Source: Flavobacteriales bacterium (GTDB taxonomy: Bacteria; Bacteroidota; Bacteroidia; Flavobacteriales; Flavobacteriaceae). From it: a stretch of 64,000 nucleotides of DNA. Within the stretch, counting starts at the first letter, position 1. Every line of letters starts with the position of its first letter. Location of the stretch: contig JALWTX010000003.1 of assembly GCA_026993355.1 (NCBI GenBank), forward strand, positions 27,000-90,999, read 5' to 3'. Positions 46,141 through 55,884 of this stretch are shown here, piece after piece. The position numbers were made by a program, and so were the translations under genes. The notes under the pieces are model-generated. The model was not told where the DNA came from, ran no database searches, and saw only the letters and a list, made by a program, of their open reading frames with translations.

Positions 46141-46188
46141 TTTTCAGTGGTAGCATTGCTCTAAATTTAGAGCAATGCCAACTGAAAA
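46141..46188. repeat. Long palindrome between the giant adhesin gene and porP
   Basis: The core GCATTGCTCTAAA / TTTAGAGCAATGC (46153-46178) is a perfect 26-bp palindrome. After a short asymmetric interior loop the stem continues with TTTTCAGT / ACTGAAAA (46141-46148 and 46181-46188). The hairpin starts 9 nt after the giant gene stop and ends about 18 nt before the porP start. No T run follows on the transcribed (minus) strand, so it is not a standard terminator; it may stabilise or separate the two mRNA parts. Confidence 0.75.
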
Positions 46189-46196
46189 AGAATGGT

Positions 46197-49100
46197 TTAT
46201 CTGTTCAAGTATAAATATCCTGTAAATGGTTTGTGACCATTGCCTAAATCTATAATATAGAAGTAAGTACCTACGGGCAATTTACCGTCTTTACCAATGG
46301 TCAATTTTCCATTACTGGTTCCATCCCAATTACCTGTATAGTAATCTTTCTTATAAACCAGATTGCCCCAACGATTGTAAACTTTTACCACATTATGATG
46401 GAAGTTTTGGATACCCAAAATTTGCCATGTATCATTGGTGCCATCACCATCAGGGGTGAAAATGGTTGCGATATCTATTCCAAGGGTCGTGATAACCGTA
46501 GGATCATCCGGTTCTCCATCATTATCAGGATCGGCATTCGGACCTGAATTCAAGCCGTCATCTGATTTATCGGTTATGGTATTTCCTTGTGGATCAAGGG
46601 CAGAAACAATAGCCGAATTGCTTACAAAACCATTGTCAATATCATTGGCTGTCAATGTATATTGGGCCGTGAAAGTACTGTTATCTGAATCACCCGGTAA
46701 TAAAATGATAGGGGTTCCTGATACAGTAACACCGGGTAAGGCATCAGTTATATCAATATCTGTTAAAGTCACATCTCCTATGTTAGTTACCACAAAGTTA
46801 TAACTGATTGTTTCGCCGATTTGGGCTAAACCATCGCCATTTTCATCATTGAAAATACCTGTTTTAATTAAACTTAATTCAGGATGTTGCGGTATTAAAG
46901 TCACGGTAGGATCATCCGGTTCACCGTCACCTTCTTGATCTACATCGTTGGTGTCATTCGGATCATCAGACAAATCATTAATAGTGTTACCTTCAGGATC
47001 TTCTCCGGTAACAAGCGCTTGGTTTTCAAATTTACCTGCATCGATATCTGCTTGGGTCAATTCGTGTGTACCGGTAAAAATCCAATCTTCACCGACATCC
47101 AGTAAATTGTTTCCATTGGTATCACCGCTGACATAAATGGCACCTGTCGCAGTTAAATCAGGATCTTCAATGGTTATATTAACGAGCGTTTGGTTACCTG
47201 CATTATGGACTTCAAATGTATAAGTGATCATTTCACCCACATCAGCATATCCATTGTTATTAGAACCATCTGTAAAGATACCTGTTTTAGTCATTGTCAA
47301 TTCGGCATGAACAGGTACAGTAACTATAGTTGCATCTTCATGAGTACCGGTATTAGGGTCGTCAGAAATATCACTGATATTATTACCGGCAGTATCCTGA
47401 CCTGTAACAGTTGCTTGATTTTCAACTTGCGCAGCATCAATATCTGCTTGTGTCAAAGTATGTACAGCTGTGTATGTCCATAATTCACCGGGATCCATAG
47501 CACCATTGCTATTTACATCACCATTAACATAAGTGACATTTTGCGCATTGGTATCCATAACATTTATGTTATTGATAGTCAAATTACCTGTATTTTCTGC
47601 AGTAATTGTGAATGTTACTGTTTCCCCAACATTGGCTAAACCATCGGCATTCAAGTCATCAAAAACACCGGTTTTTAAAACCAATAATTGTCCGAATTGT
47701 CCAATATAAGTAATAGTGACATCGTTTGTGGTGGTAGTCATATCTTGAGGATCATCAGACACATCGCTTATCATAGGACTACCATTGGCAGGCATTGCAT
47801 CAAAGGTTACTTGATTGTCATAATGTCCGGCATCTATATCAGCTTGTGTGACTAAATGTGTAGTCGTATAAATCCACGTTTCACCCATATCTAATAAGCC
47901 GTTTCCGTTAGTATCTCCCACATTAACACCTCCTTGAGTCATTTCAGTATAACCTGCCGGTGTTGTAGGCGTTAAACTTACATTACCGGTATTAGTTAAT
48001 GTTGCTGTATAGATGATCGGATCTCCAACATTGAAATTATACGGATTGTTTGCATTTGTTTGCAAATTATCATCTAAAGTAGCCTCCATGCTTACGACTT
48101 GATAAGGCGTTAAATCTGTCTCTGTCGGATCATTTGGCGTAATGGTATCAGGATCATCAGATAAATCTGATACATTGTTATTGTTTGGATCAGTTGCCGT
48201 AGCGGTTGCCTGATTAATGACAATACCATTGTTCATATCCGCTTGCGTAATTTGGTGAACCGCTGTAAAGGTAACACTATCACCCGGCGCTAGGGCTGGC
48301 GTACTGCCTACGCCATTCATCACGGCATTTGTATCAGATACACTGACATTATCAAGTGTTACATTACCGGTATTGGTAACGACAATAGTATAAGTGATAT
48401 AATCGCCTACGGTTGTTCCTGCCGGTAAATTGGCATCTTGCTTGGTTACATCCAATTGTGGATTTTGGGTTAAATTGGTAATCGTAGGGTTATGGTCATT
48501 ATCAGGGTTGCCTGGTGTCGGCACATAATTAGGATCATCTGATACATCATTTAAGGGTGTACCGTTGCTATTAATACCATATGCTACAGCTGAATTTACA
48601 ATCACACCATTATCCATATCTGATTGCGTTATTGTATAATCGGCTGTGTAAACCCAAGTTTCATTAACATCTAAATAACCGTCATTATCCAAATCACCAC
48701 TGCTATAATTGACTGTCGAACCGGAATCACTTATCATTGTATCAATGATTTGCAAACTGCTTATTGTTACATTACCTGTATTTTGAACACTAATTTGATA
48801 ATGAACAACATCAGCAGCACTATCGCCAGCTAAACCATTATCGGTAATACCTGTAACCGTTTTTTCTGCTGTTATGCTAGGATTTTGGTAAGCATGCAAA
48901 TCCGTAACTGTCGGATCATTAGGTTCCGGTGTATCAGGGTCATCAGAAGCATCATCATTAATAGGATCTCCTTGCAAATTAGTACTGCTGGCTGATGCCT
49001 GATTGGACACAAATCCTGCATCCATATCAGCTTGTGTAATGGTATGTGTGGCACTATAAATCCAAGTTTCACTAGGTTCCATTTGGTTATTATTATTAGT

Positions 49101-52100
49101 GTCACCACTGACATAAGTGATATTTTGTGCATTCGGATCTGTAATGTTTATATTACTTAAACTGGTATTACCATTGTTTGTAACAGTCAAAGTATAGGTA
49201 ATATCATTACCAACCATCACAAATAAAGGTAAAACATCTTGTTTTTTGACATCTATTTCGCTAACTAAATCAAAATATGTTTTAGTCGGATCATTATCTG
49301 CATTTGTAATAGGATCATCCGTTAAATCACTAATAGTCGCATTATTCGGATCTAAAGCATTGACAGTTAATTGTGTCGTATAAACACCTGCATCTATTTC
49401 CGGTTGTGTTAAAGTGTGACTACCGGTATAAACCCAAATTTCACCCGGATCTAATAAGCCATTTCCATTGATATCGCCTACATTATTTCCGCCTTGAAGC
49501 ACAGCAGTATAGCCTGCAGGAGCAGTTGGTGTGACACTTACATTTCCGGTATTTTCAACATTTAAAGTATAATTGATATTATCACCTGCAAAATAGGTAG
49601 AAGGATTGGTTGGACTACTCGGATCATTGTCATCTAATGTTGCTGTAATTTCAGCATTTTGATAGGACGACAAGTCACTAATAGTCGGATCATCATTTCC
49701 AGCTCCTGAAGCGGGATCAACATCATCAGACATATCTGAAACAGGATTGCCATTAAAGCTTGAGGTAGCAACTGCCGTATTACTAATACTTCCGTTGTTC
49801 ATATCTGCTTGGGTAATAGTATGGGTTGCTGTTAAATTAACAGAATTACCCGGTGCTAAAATGGCAATCGTATTATTACCACTCATTTGGGCATTGGCAT
49901 CGGTTACTACTACATTAGTAAGCGTTACATTTCCGGTATTACGAACTGTAATAGTATAAACGATATCATCACCAACACTTGCATTTACAGGAATTGCATC
50001 ATCTTTAAACACGGTTAATTCCGGATTTTGCAATAGGTTGGTAAAAGTCGGATCATCATTTCCAGCTCCTGAAGCCGGGTCCGTATCATCTGAATCATCT
50101 CTTACTGGTGTCCCGTTGAAGAAAGTTTCTGCTTGGGCTGTATTTTCAATGCTGCCATTATCAATGTCTGCTTGTGTTACTGTATGTGTGGCTGTCACAT
50201 TGACACTGTTCCCAGGTGCTAAATTAGCGATCGGGTTGCCAGCTGTAATAACCGCATTAGCATCTGTCACATTGATATTGGTTAAAGCAACATTTCCTGA
50301 ATTGGTAACTGTTATGGTATAAGTAATTATTTGTCCCACGGTCAAATTTTGAGGAACAGTCATATCCATACCATCATCTTTGGTTACAGTTAATTCAGGA
50401 TTTTGTACAAATACTGATAAGTTAGCGGGATTACTGGTACCGCCTTCATTGTCATTAACAGTGTATTGTATTGAGGCTATACCTGTAAATCCGGATGCCG
50501 GTGTAAAGGTCACGTCGCCGTTGCTATCTACTGTCCAAACGTTGCCATTGGCATCTGTATAGGTATTGTCTATTGCTGGTGTAGAAGGATCTAAATCTAC
50601 CGTTGCGGTATCAATAGTGCCATCTATATCATCATCATTATCTGTTGCATTAAAAGTAACAGGGGTATCTAACATCGTAGTTGTACTATCATCATTAGCC
50701 ACCGGCATATCGTTAACAGAAGCTATATTGATAGTTACATTGGCTGTATCAGTACCGCCATTATTATCATTTAATGTATAAGTAATAACCGGTAAAGTAC
50801 CATTATAATTAGCAACAGGTACAAAAGTTAACGACCCATCACTGGCAATAGTTACGTCCCCCATACCCGAAATGGTAGCTGTATTATTATTACCAGCAGG
50901 AACAAGATAAACATTACCGTTTATCTCAAATTGTGATACGCTTAACAGATCACCATCAATATCGGCATCAACGCCAAAACCTGAATTGTCAGTTATTATA
51001 TTACCGGTTACATTATTGTCTTCCATGCCATTATATACATTATCCGTAGCAACAGGGTCATCATTAACTGCAGTTACCGTAATATTAATATTGGCTGTGG
51101 CCGTACCGCCGTTGCCATCGCTAATGGTGTAAGGGAAACTGACAGGACCATTGTAATTGGCATCCGGTACAAAAGTTATATTACCTGCTGCATCTACATT
51201 GACCGTACCATTGCTAACAGGAATGCTTTGTGCCGTACCGGGTGTAATAGCAGTACCGTTAATATCGGAAACTGTTAAAGGATCCATATCAACATCGCTG
51301 TCATTGGTAAGCGGGGCTAATACCACTGCGGTGTCTTCAGCCGTCGTATAAGGATCGTCTACAGCAACAGGATTGTCATTAACTGCAGTTACCGTAATAT
51401 TAATATTGGCTGTAGCCATACCGCCGTTGCCATCGCTAATGGTGTAAGGGAAACTGACAGGACCATTGTAATTAGCGGCAGGTGTAAAACTGATATTACC
51501 GGTATTGTCAACCGTAACCGTTCCATTGGGAACTGCTATGCTAATGTTATTGGCAAAAGCTGTGCCGTTAATATCAGTAATCGTTAATGGATCTAAATCC
51601 GGATCACTGTCATTGGTAAGTGGCGTTAAAGCCACAGAGGTGTCTTCAACCGTGGTATAGTTGTCATCTACCGCAACAGGCGCATCATTAACCGCAGTTA
51701 CCGTAATATTAATATTGGCTGTGGCCGTACCGCCGTTGCCATCGCTAATGGTGTAAGGGAAACTGACAGGACCATTGTAATTGGCATCCGGTACAAAAGT
51801 TATATTACCTGCTGCATCTACATTGACCGTACCATTGCTAACAGGAATGCTTTGTGCCGTACCGGGTGTAATAGCAGTACCGTTAATATCGGAAACTGTT
51901 AAAGGATCCATATCAACATCGCTGTCATTGGTAAGCGGGGCTAATACCACTGCGGTGTCTTCAGCCGTCGTATAAGGATCGTCTACAGCAACAGGATTGT
52001 CATTAACTGCAGTTACCGTAATATTAATATTGGCTGTAGCCATACCGCCGTTGCCATCGCTAATGGTGTAAGGGAAACTGACAGGACCATTGTAATTAGC

Positions 52101-55100
52101 GGCAGGTGTAAAACTGATATTACCGGTATTGTCAACCGTAACCGTTCCATTGGGAACTGCTATGCTAATGTTATTGGCAAAAGCTGTGCCGTTAATACCG
52201 GTAATCGTTACAGGATCTAAATCCGGATCACTGTCATTGGTAAGCGGCGTTAAAGCCACAGAGGTGTCTTCAGCCGTGGTATAGTTGTCATCTACCGCAA
52301 CAGGCGCATCATTAACCGGTGTAACATTTATGTCTAAAGTTGCACTAGCAGTTAAACCATAAGGATCTGAAATGGTATAGGTTACCTGTGGAAAATTGCC
52401 ATTAAAATTTAAAGCCGGATTAAAACTGAAAGTTCCATCGCTATTTAAAGTAATTTTTCCCAATAAATCGCCTGTATTATTATAAATAGAGGTTTGCGCA
52501 CCAATAGGTAAGGGATCTTGCAAACCATCACCATCAACATCTATGGTTGCAGAAGCAACTGAAATAGCATCGCCATCAGGGTCTGTATCTACACCATTAC
52601 CATTATTGGCAAAAACATCCCCATTAAAAGGAACATCTTCTAAAGTAGAAGTAACATCATTGTAGGCAATAGGCGCTTGATTCAGCGGTTGTCGCCAGTC
52701 TCTATCTCCATTACCAGGTCTATTTACATCAGGGAAACTTGCCGGCGTTTGGTTATTAGTAGGATTGATTTGGGTGTCGTCATTGTCATAATTATCATCT
52801 AATCCATCACTATCAGCATCATTACCGGCAGCGACTGTATCAGCAACACCGTCATTATTGGTATCCCAACCTTCTACGCTATCAGCACGTCCGTCATTGT
52901 CAGAATCGGTATCGGTATAGTCCGGATTATCAACACCATCAGTGTTTACAGGATTTATCCAAGTACCATTGGTATCATAAGCATCGTCTACACCATTGTT
53001 ATCACTGTCTGTTCCACCCGGAGCTACATAACCCGTTGTAGGTTGCCCTTCAATATTATCCACGATCCCGTCATCATCAGCATCTATATCTAAAAAGTCA
53101 GCATTACCATTTGTATCAGTATTGGGTAGAGTATAAGTAATACTTGCTGTTGCCGTATCATTATTTTCTAAAGTGTCATCTAAACCATTTGCGCCAACAG
53201 CATTATTTGTTCTACCATCATGATCAGTATCTGCGGCAGCATTACCGGCTTCTACAATATCGTAAATGCCATCGTTGTCGGCGTCTAAATCTAAATCATT
53301 TGTTTTACCATCACCATCTAAATCAGTATTTCCTTCAACGCTATCCGGAATACCATCATTGTCATCATCGAGATCAATATTATTACCAATACCATCATTG
53401 TCAGAATCCGGTTGTGTTCCATTAATCGTAACAATAATATTTGCATTAGCCGTTTGCCCGGTATTATCGACTGAATCAATAATTGTATAAGGTATATTAT
53501 CTGTTAGAGTTTGTCCAATAAGTAAATTTTGTACAGTCGGATTAGTATTATCTAAAGTATAAGTGTAAGAACCATCACCATTGACAGTAATAAAACCATA
53601 GGTAGTTGCTATCTGCACGCCTACATTTGCGGTATTTCCATTTACTTGATATACTCTAGGAATACTTGCCGGTTGCCAAATTAAATCGGTTAATGTCGCA
53701 ATTTGCCCACTCGGATCCGGTTCCGTAACATCAGGCCCATAATTATAATGGTATTCGAAATGATCAATCGGTTGAGCAAAACGGACAGTTACATTACCAC
53801 CGGCCTCTGTTGCAGGAACAGATCCGGTTCCATAAAAAGTATCTGAACCAATCATTAATACCGATCCTGGTTTTGAGTAAGTAAATGCAACCGGTTGACC
53901 AGCATTGGTTCCAATAATTTGCACTTGATCTTGCCAATTTGGTTTATAATTATCAATATCTGCGATAGTGAAACTTAAACCGACAACAGGAGCACTAAAA
54001 TCCACGGCAAATACATCATCTTGTACCGGTATAAAACTCGCATCAATTCCAAAACGCAAATAACCGGTATGTCCGCCATTTGTACCAGTTTGATCAACCG
54101 TTTTATCATAATTTGAAATTCCAATATTATCCGGATCTTGTCCTGTAAAATTTAAAGTAATATTGGTATTGGTTTCGGTCTTAGAAGTTCCCGGCACATA
54201 CTCATCCTGATTAAAATAGTTTTCCCATTGAAATAAGGCCGTTACTTTATCAGATGTATCCAATCCGTAACCTTCATTTGTGTAAATAACATTAGCAGAA
54301 TGAGTAGAATTATTTAAATCAACCGAAAAAGCATTATTGGTGGCATTTGGCGCTTCATTTACTCCATTAATACTAATTACAATATAACCTGTGTCTTTGT
54401 GTCCATTAATATCTTCCACTCCATATTCAACAATATCTTCAATAGTATCACCGGCTCTTAAACCTTTTACTGTAATATTATTTACATCTAAAGCGTAACT
54501 AAAAGTTCCATTGGAATTTACCGTAATAGTTCCATAAACAGCTTGATAAGGAGCACCTACTATAGATGCATAACCATGAACTTCATATACCGATAAGACA
54601 TCGCCAGGAGTAGCATCAGTATCATTGCTTAAAAGATTACCTGTTAAAGGGTTCGTATCATTTGCAGCTATAGAAGCCGCATCATCAACTGCAACAGGAA
54701 AATTGGCTACATCTATATAAGCTATAGCTGACATAGCATTCGCAGCATCTTGTGCAGTTATATCCACCTGACGAATACCTTCACTTATGACAGTAGCATT
54801 ATTATAAAAATATCCTAATCTGGAGAATATGTAAGGCATATCTGCATCCGGGATATTATTACCATCTTGTCGACTTAAAGTATATTGCCCATTTACCGGA
54901 TTCTGAACAGTATAATTAACCCCTCCTAGCGTCCATGTTTGTGATGGCTGAGCAGATGTTGCCACATCAAAATAAATACTAATTGAATTTCCTGCATCAT
55001 TTAAGAAAAGAAACAATTCTTTAGTACCAGTATCAGAAATATTAGAAAAATTAAAGGTAAGTTGACTAGTACCACTACTGGTATTTATAATAGAAGTGCC

Positions 55101-55505
55101 TGATTTATAAAAAACACTGAAAGTATTAGGTCCTATTGAGGTCTGATAATCAACCCCCGGATCACTTCCATTCAAATCAAAACTATTAACACTCCTGGTA
55201 TAAGATGCTTTTTTCAATAGCATACTTGGTGCATTTATAATTTTACCCTTAAACAAAGGAACCGTTTTAAGCTCATCATTTATAGGAATCCCTTTCCCTT
55301 TATTAAGTTCAATACCCAGCAATTGTCTGACTGGTTTTTGTGCATGCATAATTTGAATTCCTAAAACTAAAATTAAACCCAAGGCAATAAAATACCTATT
55401 GTTTTTAATTTTGTTTTTAAAGGAACCCAAAATCATCAGAATTGCCGCAAATCTCTCGAAGTATTCAAAAGAATGAGGCCTTTTTTGATTGTAATAATCA
55501 TTCAT
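46197..55505 (-). CDS. Giant T9SS adhesin with calcium repeats, cadherin-like and DUF11-type repeats and a CHU C-terminal domain
   Basis: A 3102-residue SprB-like surface protein. A 37-residue polar extension precedes a signal helix ending MHAQ (about residue 56). An N-terminal part (60-690) with lectin-like and VCBS-type sections follows. Thrombospondin type-3 repeats (about 693-938) carry DxDxDG sites. Seven cadherin/VCBS-like domains come next (about 940-1700); domains two to five are A/B pairs with a near-identical 208-residue duplication. Ten DUF11/DUF7507-like repeats (about 1700-3000), with phrases such as [13 protein letters not shown] and [12 protein letters not shown], lead to the C-terminal gliding-motility sorting domain ([32 protein letters not shown]). 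Likely exported by T9SS with PorP/SprF and used in adhesion or gliding. The upstream start is uncertain. Confidence 0.9.
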   Translation of the reverse strand: MNDYYNQKRPHSFEYFERFAAILMILGSFKNKIKNNRYFIALGLILVLGIQIMHAQKPVRQLLGIELNKGKGIPINDELKTVPLFKGKIINAPSMLLKKASYTRSVNSFDLNGSDPGVDYQTSIGPNTFSVFYKSGTSIINTSSGTSQLTFNFSNISDTGTKELFLFLNDAGNSISIYFDVATSAQPSQTWTLGGVNYTVQNPVNGQYTLSRQDGNNIPDADMPYIFSRLGYFYNNATVISEGIRQVDITAQDAANAMSAIAYIDVANFPVAVDDAASIAANDTNPLTGNLLSNDTDATPGDVLSVYEVHGYASIVGAPYQAVYGTITVNSNGTFSYALDVNNITVKGLRAGDTIEDIVEYGVEDINGHKDTGYIVISINGVNEAPNATNNAFSVDLNNSTHSANVIYTNEGYGLDTSDKVTALFQWENYFNQDEYVPGTSKTETNTNITLNFTGQDPDNIGISNYDKTVDQTGTNGGHTGYLRFGIDASFIPVQDDVFAVDFSAPVVGLSFTIADIDNYKPNWQDQVQIIGTNAGQPVAFTYSKPGSVLMIGSDTFYGTGSVPATEAGGNVTVRFAQPIDHFEYHYNYGPDVTEPDPSGQIATLTDLIWQPASIPRVYQVNGNTANVGVQIATTYGFITVNGDGSYTYTLDNTNPTVQNLLIGQTLTDNIPYTIIDSVDNTGQTANANIIVTINGTQPDSDNDGIGNNIDLDDDNDGIPDSVEGNTDLDGDGKTNDLDLDADNDGIYDIVEAGNAAADTDHDGRTNNAVGANGLDDTLENNDTATASITYTLPNTDTNGNADFLDIDADDDGIVDNIEGQPTTGYVAPGGTDSDNNGVDDAYDTNGTWINPVNTDGVDNPDYTDTDSDNDGRADSVEGWDTNNDGVADTVAAGNDADSDGLDDNYDNDDTQINPTNNQTPASFPDVNRPGNGDRDWRQPLNQAPIAYNDVTSTLEDVPFNGDVFANNGNGVDTDPDGDAISVASATIDVDGDGLQDPLPIGAQTSIYNNTGDLLGKITLNSDGTFSFNPALNFNGNFPQVTYTISDPYGLTASATLDINVTPVNDAPVAVDDNYTTAEDTSVALTPLTNDSDPDLDPVTITGINGTAFANNISIAVPNGTVTVDNTGNISFTPAANYNGPVSFPYTISDGNGGMATANINITVTAVNDNPVAVDDPYTTAEDTAVVLAPLTNDSDVDMDPLTVSDINGTAITPGTAQSIPVSNGTVNVDAAGNITFVPDANYNGPVSFPYTISDGNGGTATANINITVTAVNDAPVAVDDNYTTVEDTSVALTPLTNDSDPDLDPLTITDINGTAFANNISIAVPNGTVTVDNTGNISFTPAANYNGPVSFPYTISDGNGGMATANINITVTAVNDNPVAVDDPYTTAEDTAVVLAPLTNDSDVDMDPLTVSDINGTAITPGTAQSIPVSNGTVNVDAAGNITFVPDANYNGPVSFPYTISDGNGGTATANINITVTAVNDDPVATDNVYNGMEDNNVTGNIITDNSGFGVDADIDGDLLSVSQFEINGNVYLVPAGNNNTATISGMGDVTIASDGSLTFVPVANYNGTLPVITYTLNDNNGGTDTANVTINIASVNDMPVANDDSTTTMLDTPVTFNATDNDDDIDGTIDTATVDLDPSTPAIDNTYTDANGNVWTVDSNGDVTFTPASGFTGIASIQYTVNDNEGGTSNPANLSVFVQNPELTVTKDDGMDMTVPQNLTVGQIITYTITVTNSGNVALTNINVTDANAVITAGNPIANLAPGNSVNVTATHTVTQADIDNGSIENTAQAETFFNGTPVRDDSDDTDPASGAGNDDPTFTNLLQNPELTVFKDDAIPVNASVGDDIVYTITVRNTGNVTLTNVVVTDANAQMSGNNTIAILAPGNSVNLTATHTITQADMNNGSISNTAVATSSFNGNPVSDMSDDVDPASGAGNDDPTISDLSSYQNAEITATLDDNDPSSPTNPSTYFAGDNINYTLNVENTGNVSVTPTAPAGYTAVLQGGNNVGDINGNGLLDPGEIWVYTGSHTLTQPEIDAGVYTTQLTVNALDPNNATISDLTDDPITNADNDPTKTYFDLVSEIDVKKQDVLPLFVMVGNDITYTLTVTNNGNTSLSNINITDPNAQNITYVSGDTNNNNQMEPSETWIYSATHTITQADMDAGFVSNQASASSTNLQGDPINDDASDDPDTPEPNDPTVTDLHAYQNPSITAEKTVTGITDNGLAGDSAADVVHYQISVQNTGNVTISSLQIIDTMISDSGSTVNYSSGDLDNDGYLDVNETWVYTADYTITQSDMDNGVIVNSAVAYGINSNGTPLNDVSDDPNYVPTPGNPDNDHNPTITNLTQNPQLDVTKQDANLPAGTTVGDYITYTIVVTNTGNVTLDNVSVSDTNAVMNGVGSTPALAPGDSVTFTAVHQITQADMNNGIVINQATATATDPNNNNVSDLSDDPDTITPNDPTETDLTPYQVVSMEATLDDNLQTNANNPYNFNVGDPIIYTATLTNTGNVSLTPTTPAGYTEMTQGGVNVGDTNGNGLLDMGETWIYTTTHLVTQADIDAGHYDNQVTFDAMPANGSPMISDVSDDPQDMTTTTNDVTITYIGQFGQLLVLKTGVFDDLNADGLANVGETVTFTITAENTGNLTINNINVMDTNAQNVTYVNGDVNSNGAMDPGELWTYTAVHTLTQADIDAAQVENQATVTGQDTAGNNISDISDDPNTGTHEDATIVTVPVHAELTMTKTGIFTDGSNNNGYADVGEMITYTFEVHNAGNQTLVNITIEDPDLTATGAIYVSGDTNGNNLLDVGEDWIFTGTHELTQADIDAGKFENQALVTGEDPEGNTINDLSDDPNDTNDVDQEGDGEPDDPTVTLIPQHPELSLIKTGIFNDENGDGLAQIGETISYNFVVTNIGDVTLTDIDITDALPGVTVSGTPIILLPGDSDNSTFTAQYTLTANDIDNGFVSNSAIVSALDPQGNTITDKSDDGLNSGPNADPDNDGEPDDPTVITTLGIDIATIFTPDGDGTNDTWQILGIQNFHHNVVKVYNRWGNLVYKKDYYTGNWDGTSNGKLTIGKDGKLPVGTYFYIIDLGNGHKPFTGYLYLNR
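51061..52308. repeat. 624-bp in-frame tandem duplication inside the giant adhesin gene
   Basis: Copies are 51061-51684 and 51685-52308. I aligned them base by base: they differ at seven positions, and 51070-51573 is identical to 51694-52197. Each copy encodes 208 residues, one A and one B cadherin-like domain (315 and 309 bp). The A and B halves are clearly diverged from each other except in a shared conserved block, so the recent unit is the pair. The ORF-track entries at 51157 and 51781 are identical shadows of it. Confidence 0.95.
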
Positions 55506-55619
55506 AGATTGTTGATTTTAGTTAACATTTTAAAGATTAAATTAAGTTTATTTCTAACATATCATATTAATTTATTCATATTATTTATTAAAAATACAAT
55601 ATTTGTTAAATTATGTTTA

Positions 55620-55650
55620 CAAATATATATTTTTTTTGATTTAAAACAAA
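55620..55650 (-). promoter_or_regulatory. Promoter of the T9SS adhesin operon
   Basis: On the minus strand TTTG (55650-55647), a 19-nt spacer and TATATTTG (55627-55620) match the Bacteroidota -33/-7 consensus very well. The predicted leader before the annotated start at 55505 is about 110 nt, unusually long for this window. Confidence 0.65.
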
Positions 55651-55860
55651 CATAATAAGTAATTTTTATAACTTTTTTATATAAATTAATATAACATTTT
55701 TTATTAGTTCAAAAATATAATCTTTTTTTTATTATCAATTAATAAATATTATGAACAACCTATTTCATTAAATGAAGAGTGCTTTTGATTTGATGAACGG
55801 TATAAACACTTATTCTTTAAACATATTATTTAAATACTGCATTTTTTGATAAAAACACTT

Positions 55861-55868
55861 TATTTTTG
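55861..55868 (+). promoter_or_regulatory. -7 promoter element for uvrA
   Basis: TATTTTTG, 16 nt before the ATG at 55885. The track start (TTG 55846) lies upstream of this box, which argues against it. Confidence 0.5.
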
Positions 55869-55884
55869 CATTTTAAAATATAAA

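Larger units (their letters stand above)
55506..55884. other. AT-rich intergenic region between giant adhesin and uvrA
   Basis: A 379-bp gap with divergent transcription on both sides. It holds a well-spaced minus-strand promoter (55620-55650) for the adhesin operon and a plus-strand -7 box (55861) for uvrA. The middle is very AT-rich. I see no ORF with family similarity, no tRNA and no clear operator. Confidence 0.6.

Noticed and set aside
52690-53430. Short regularly spaced repeats resembling a CRISPR array
   Set aside because: They are degenerate GAxGATGG-type codon repeats of thrombospondin type-3 calcium motifs, in frame with the giant protein, with no unique spacers or cas genes.
46435-53490. 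Many plus-strand ORFs of 60-120 codons inside the giant adhesin gene
   Set aside because: They are antisense shadows of a repetitive, Asp/Asn/Thr-rich coding region; two of them (51157 and 51781) are identical only because the underlying gene is duplicated.
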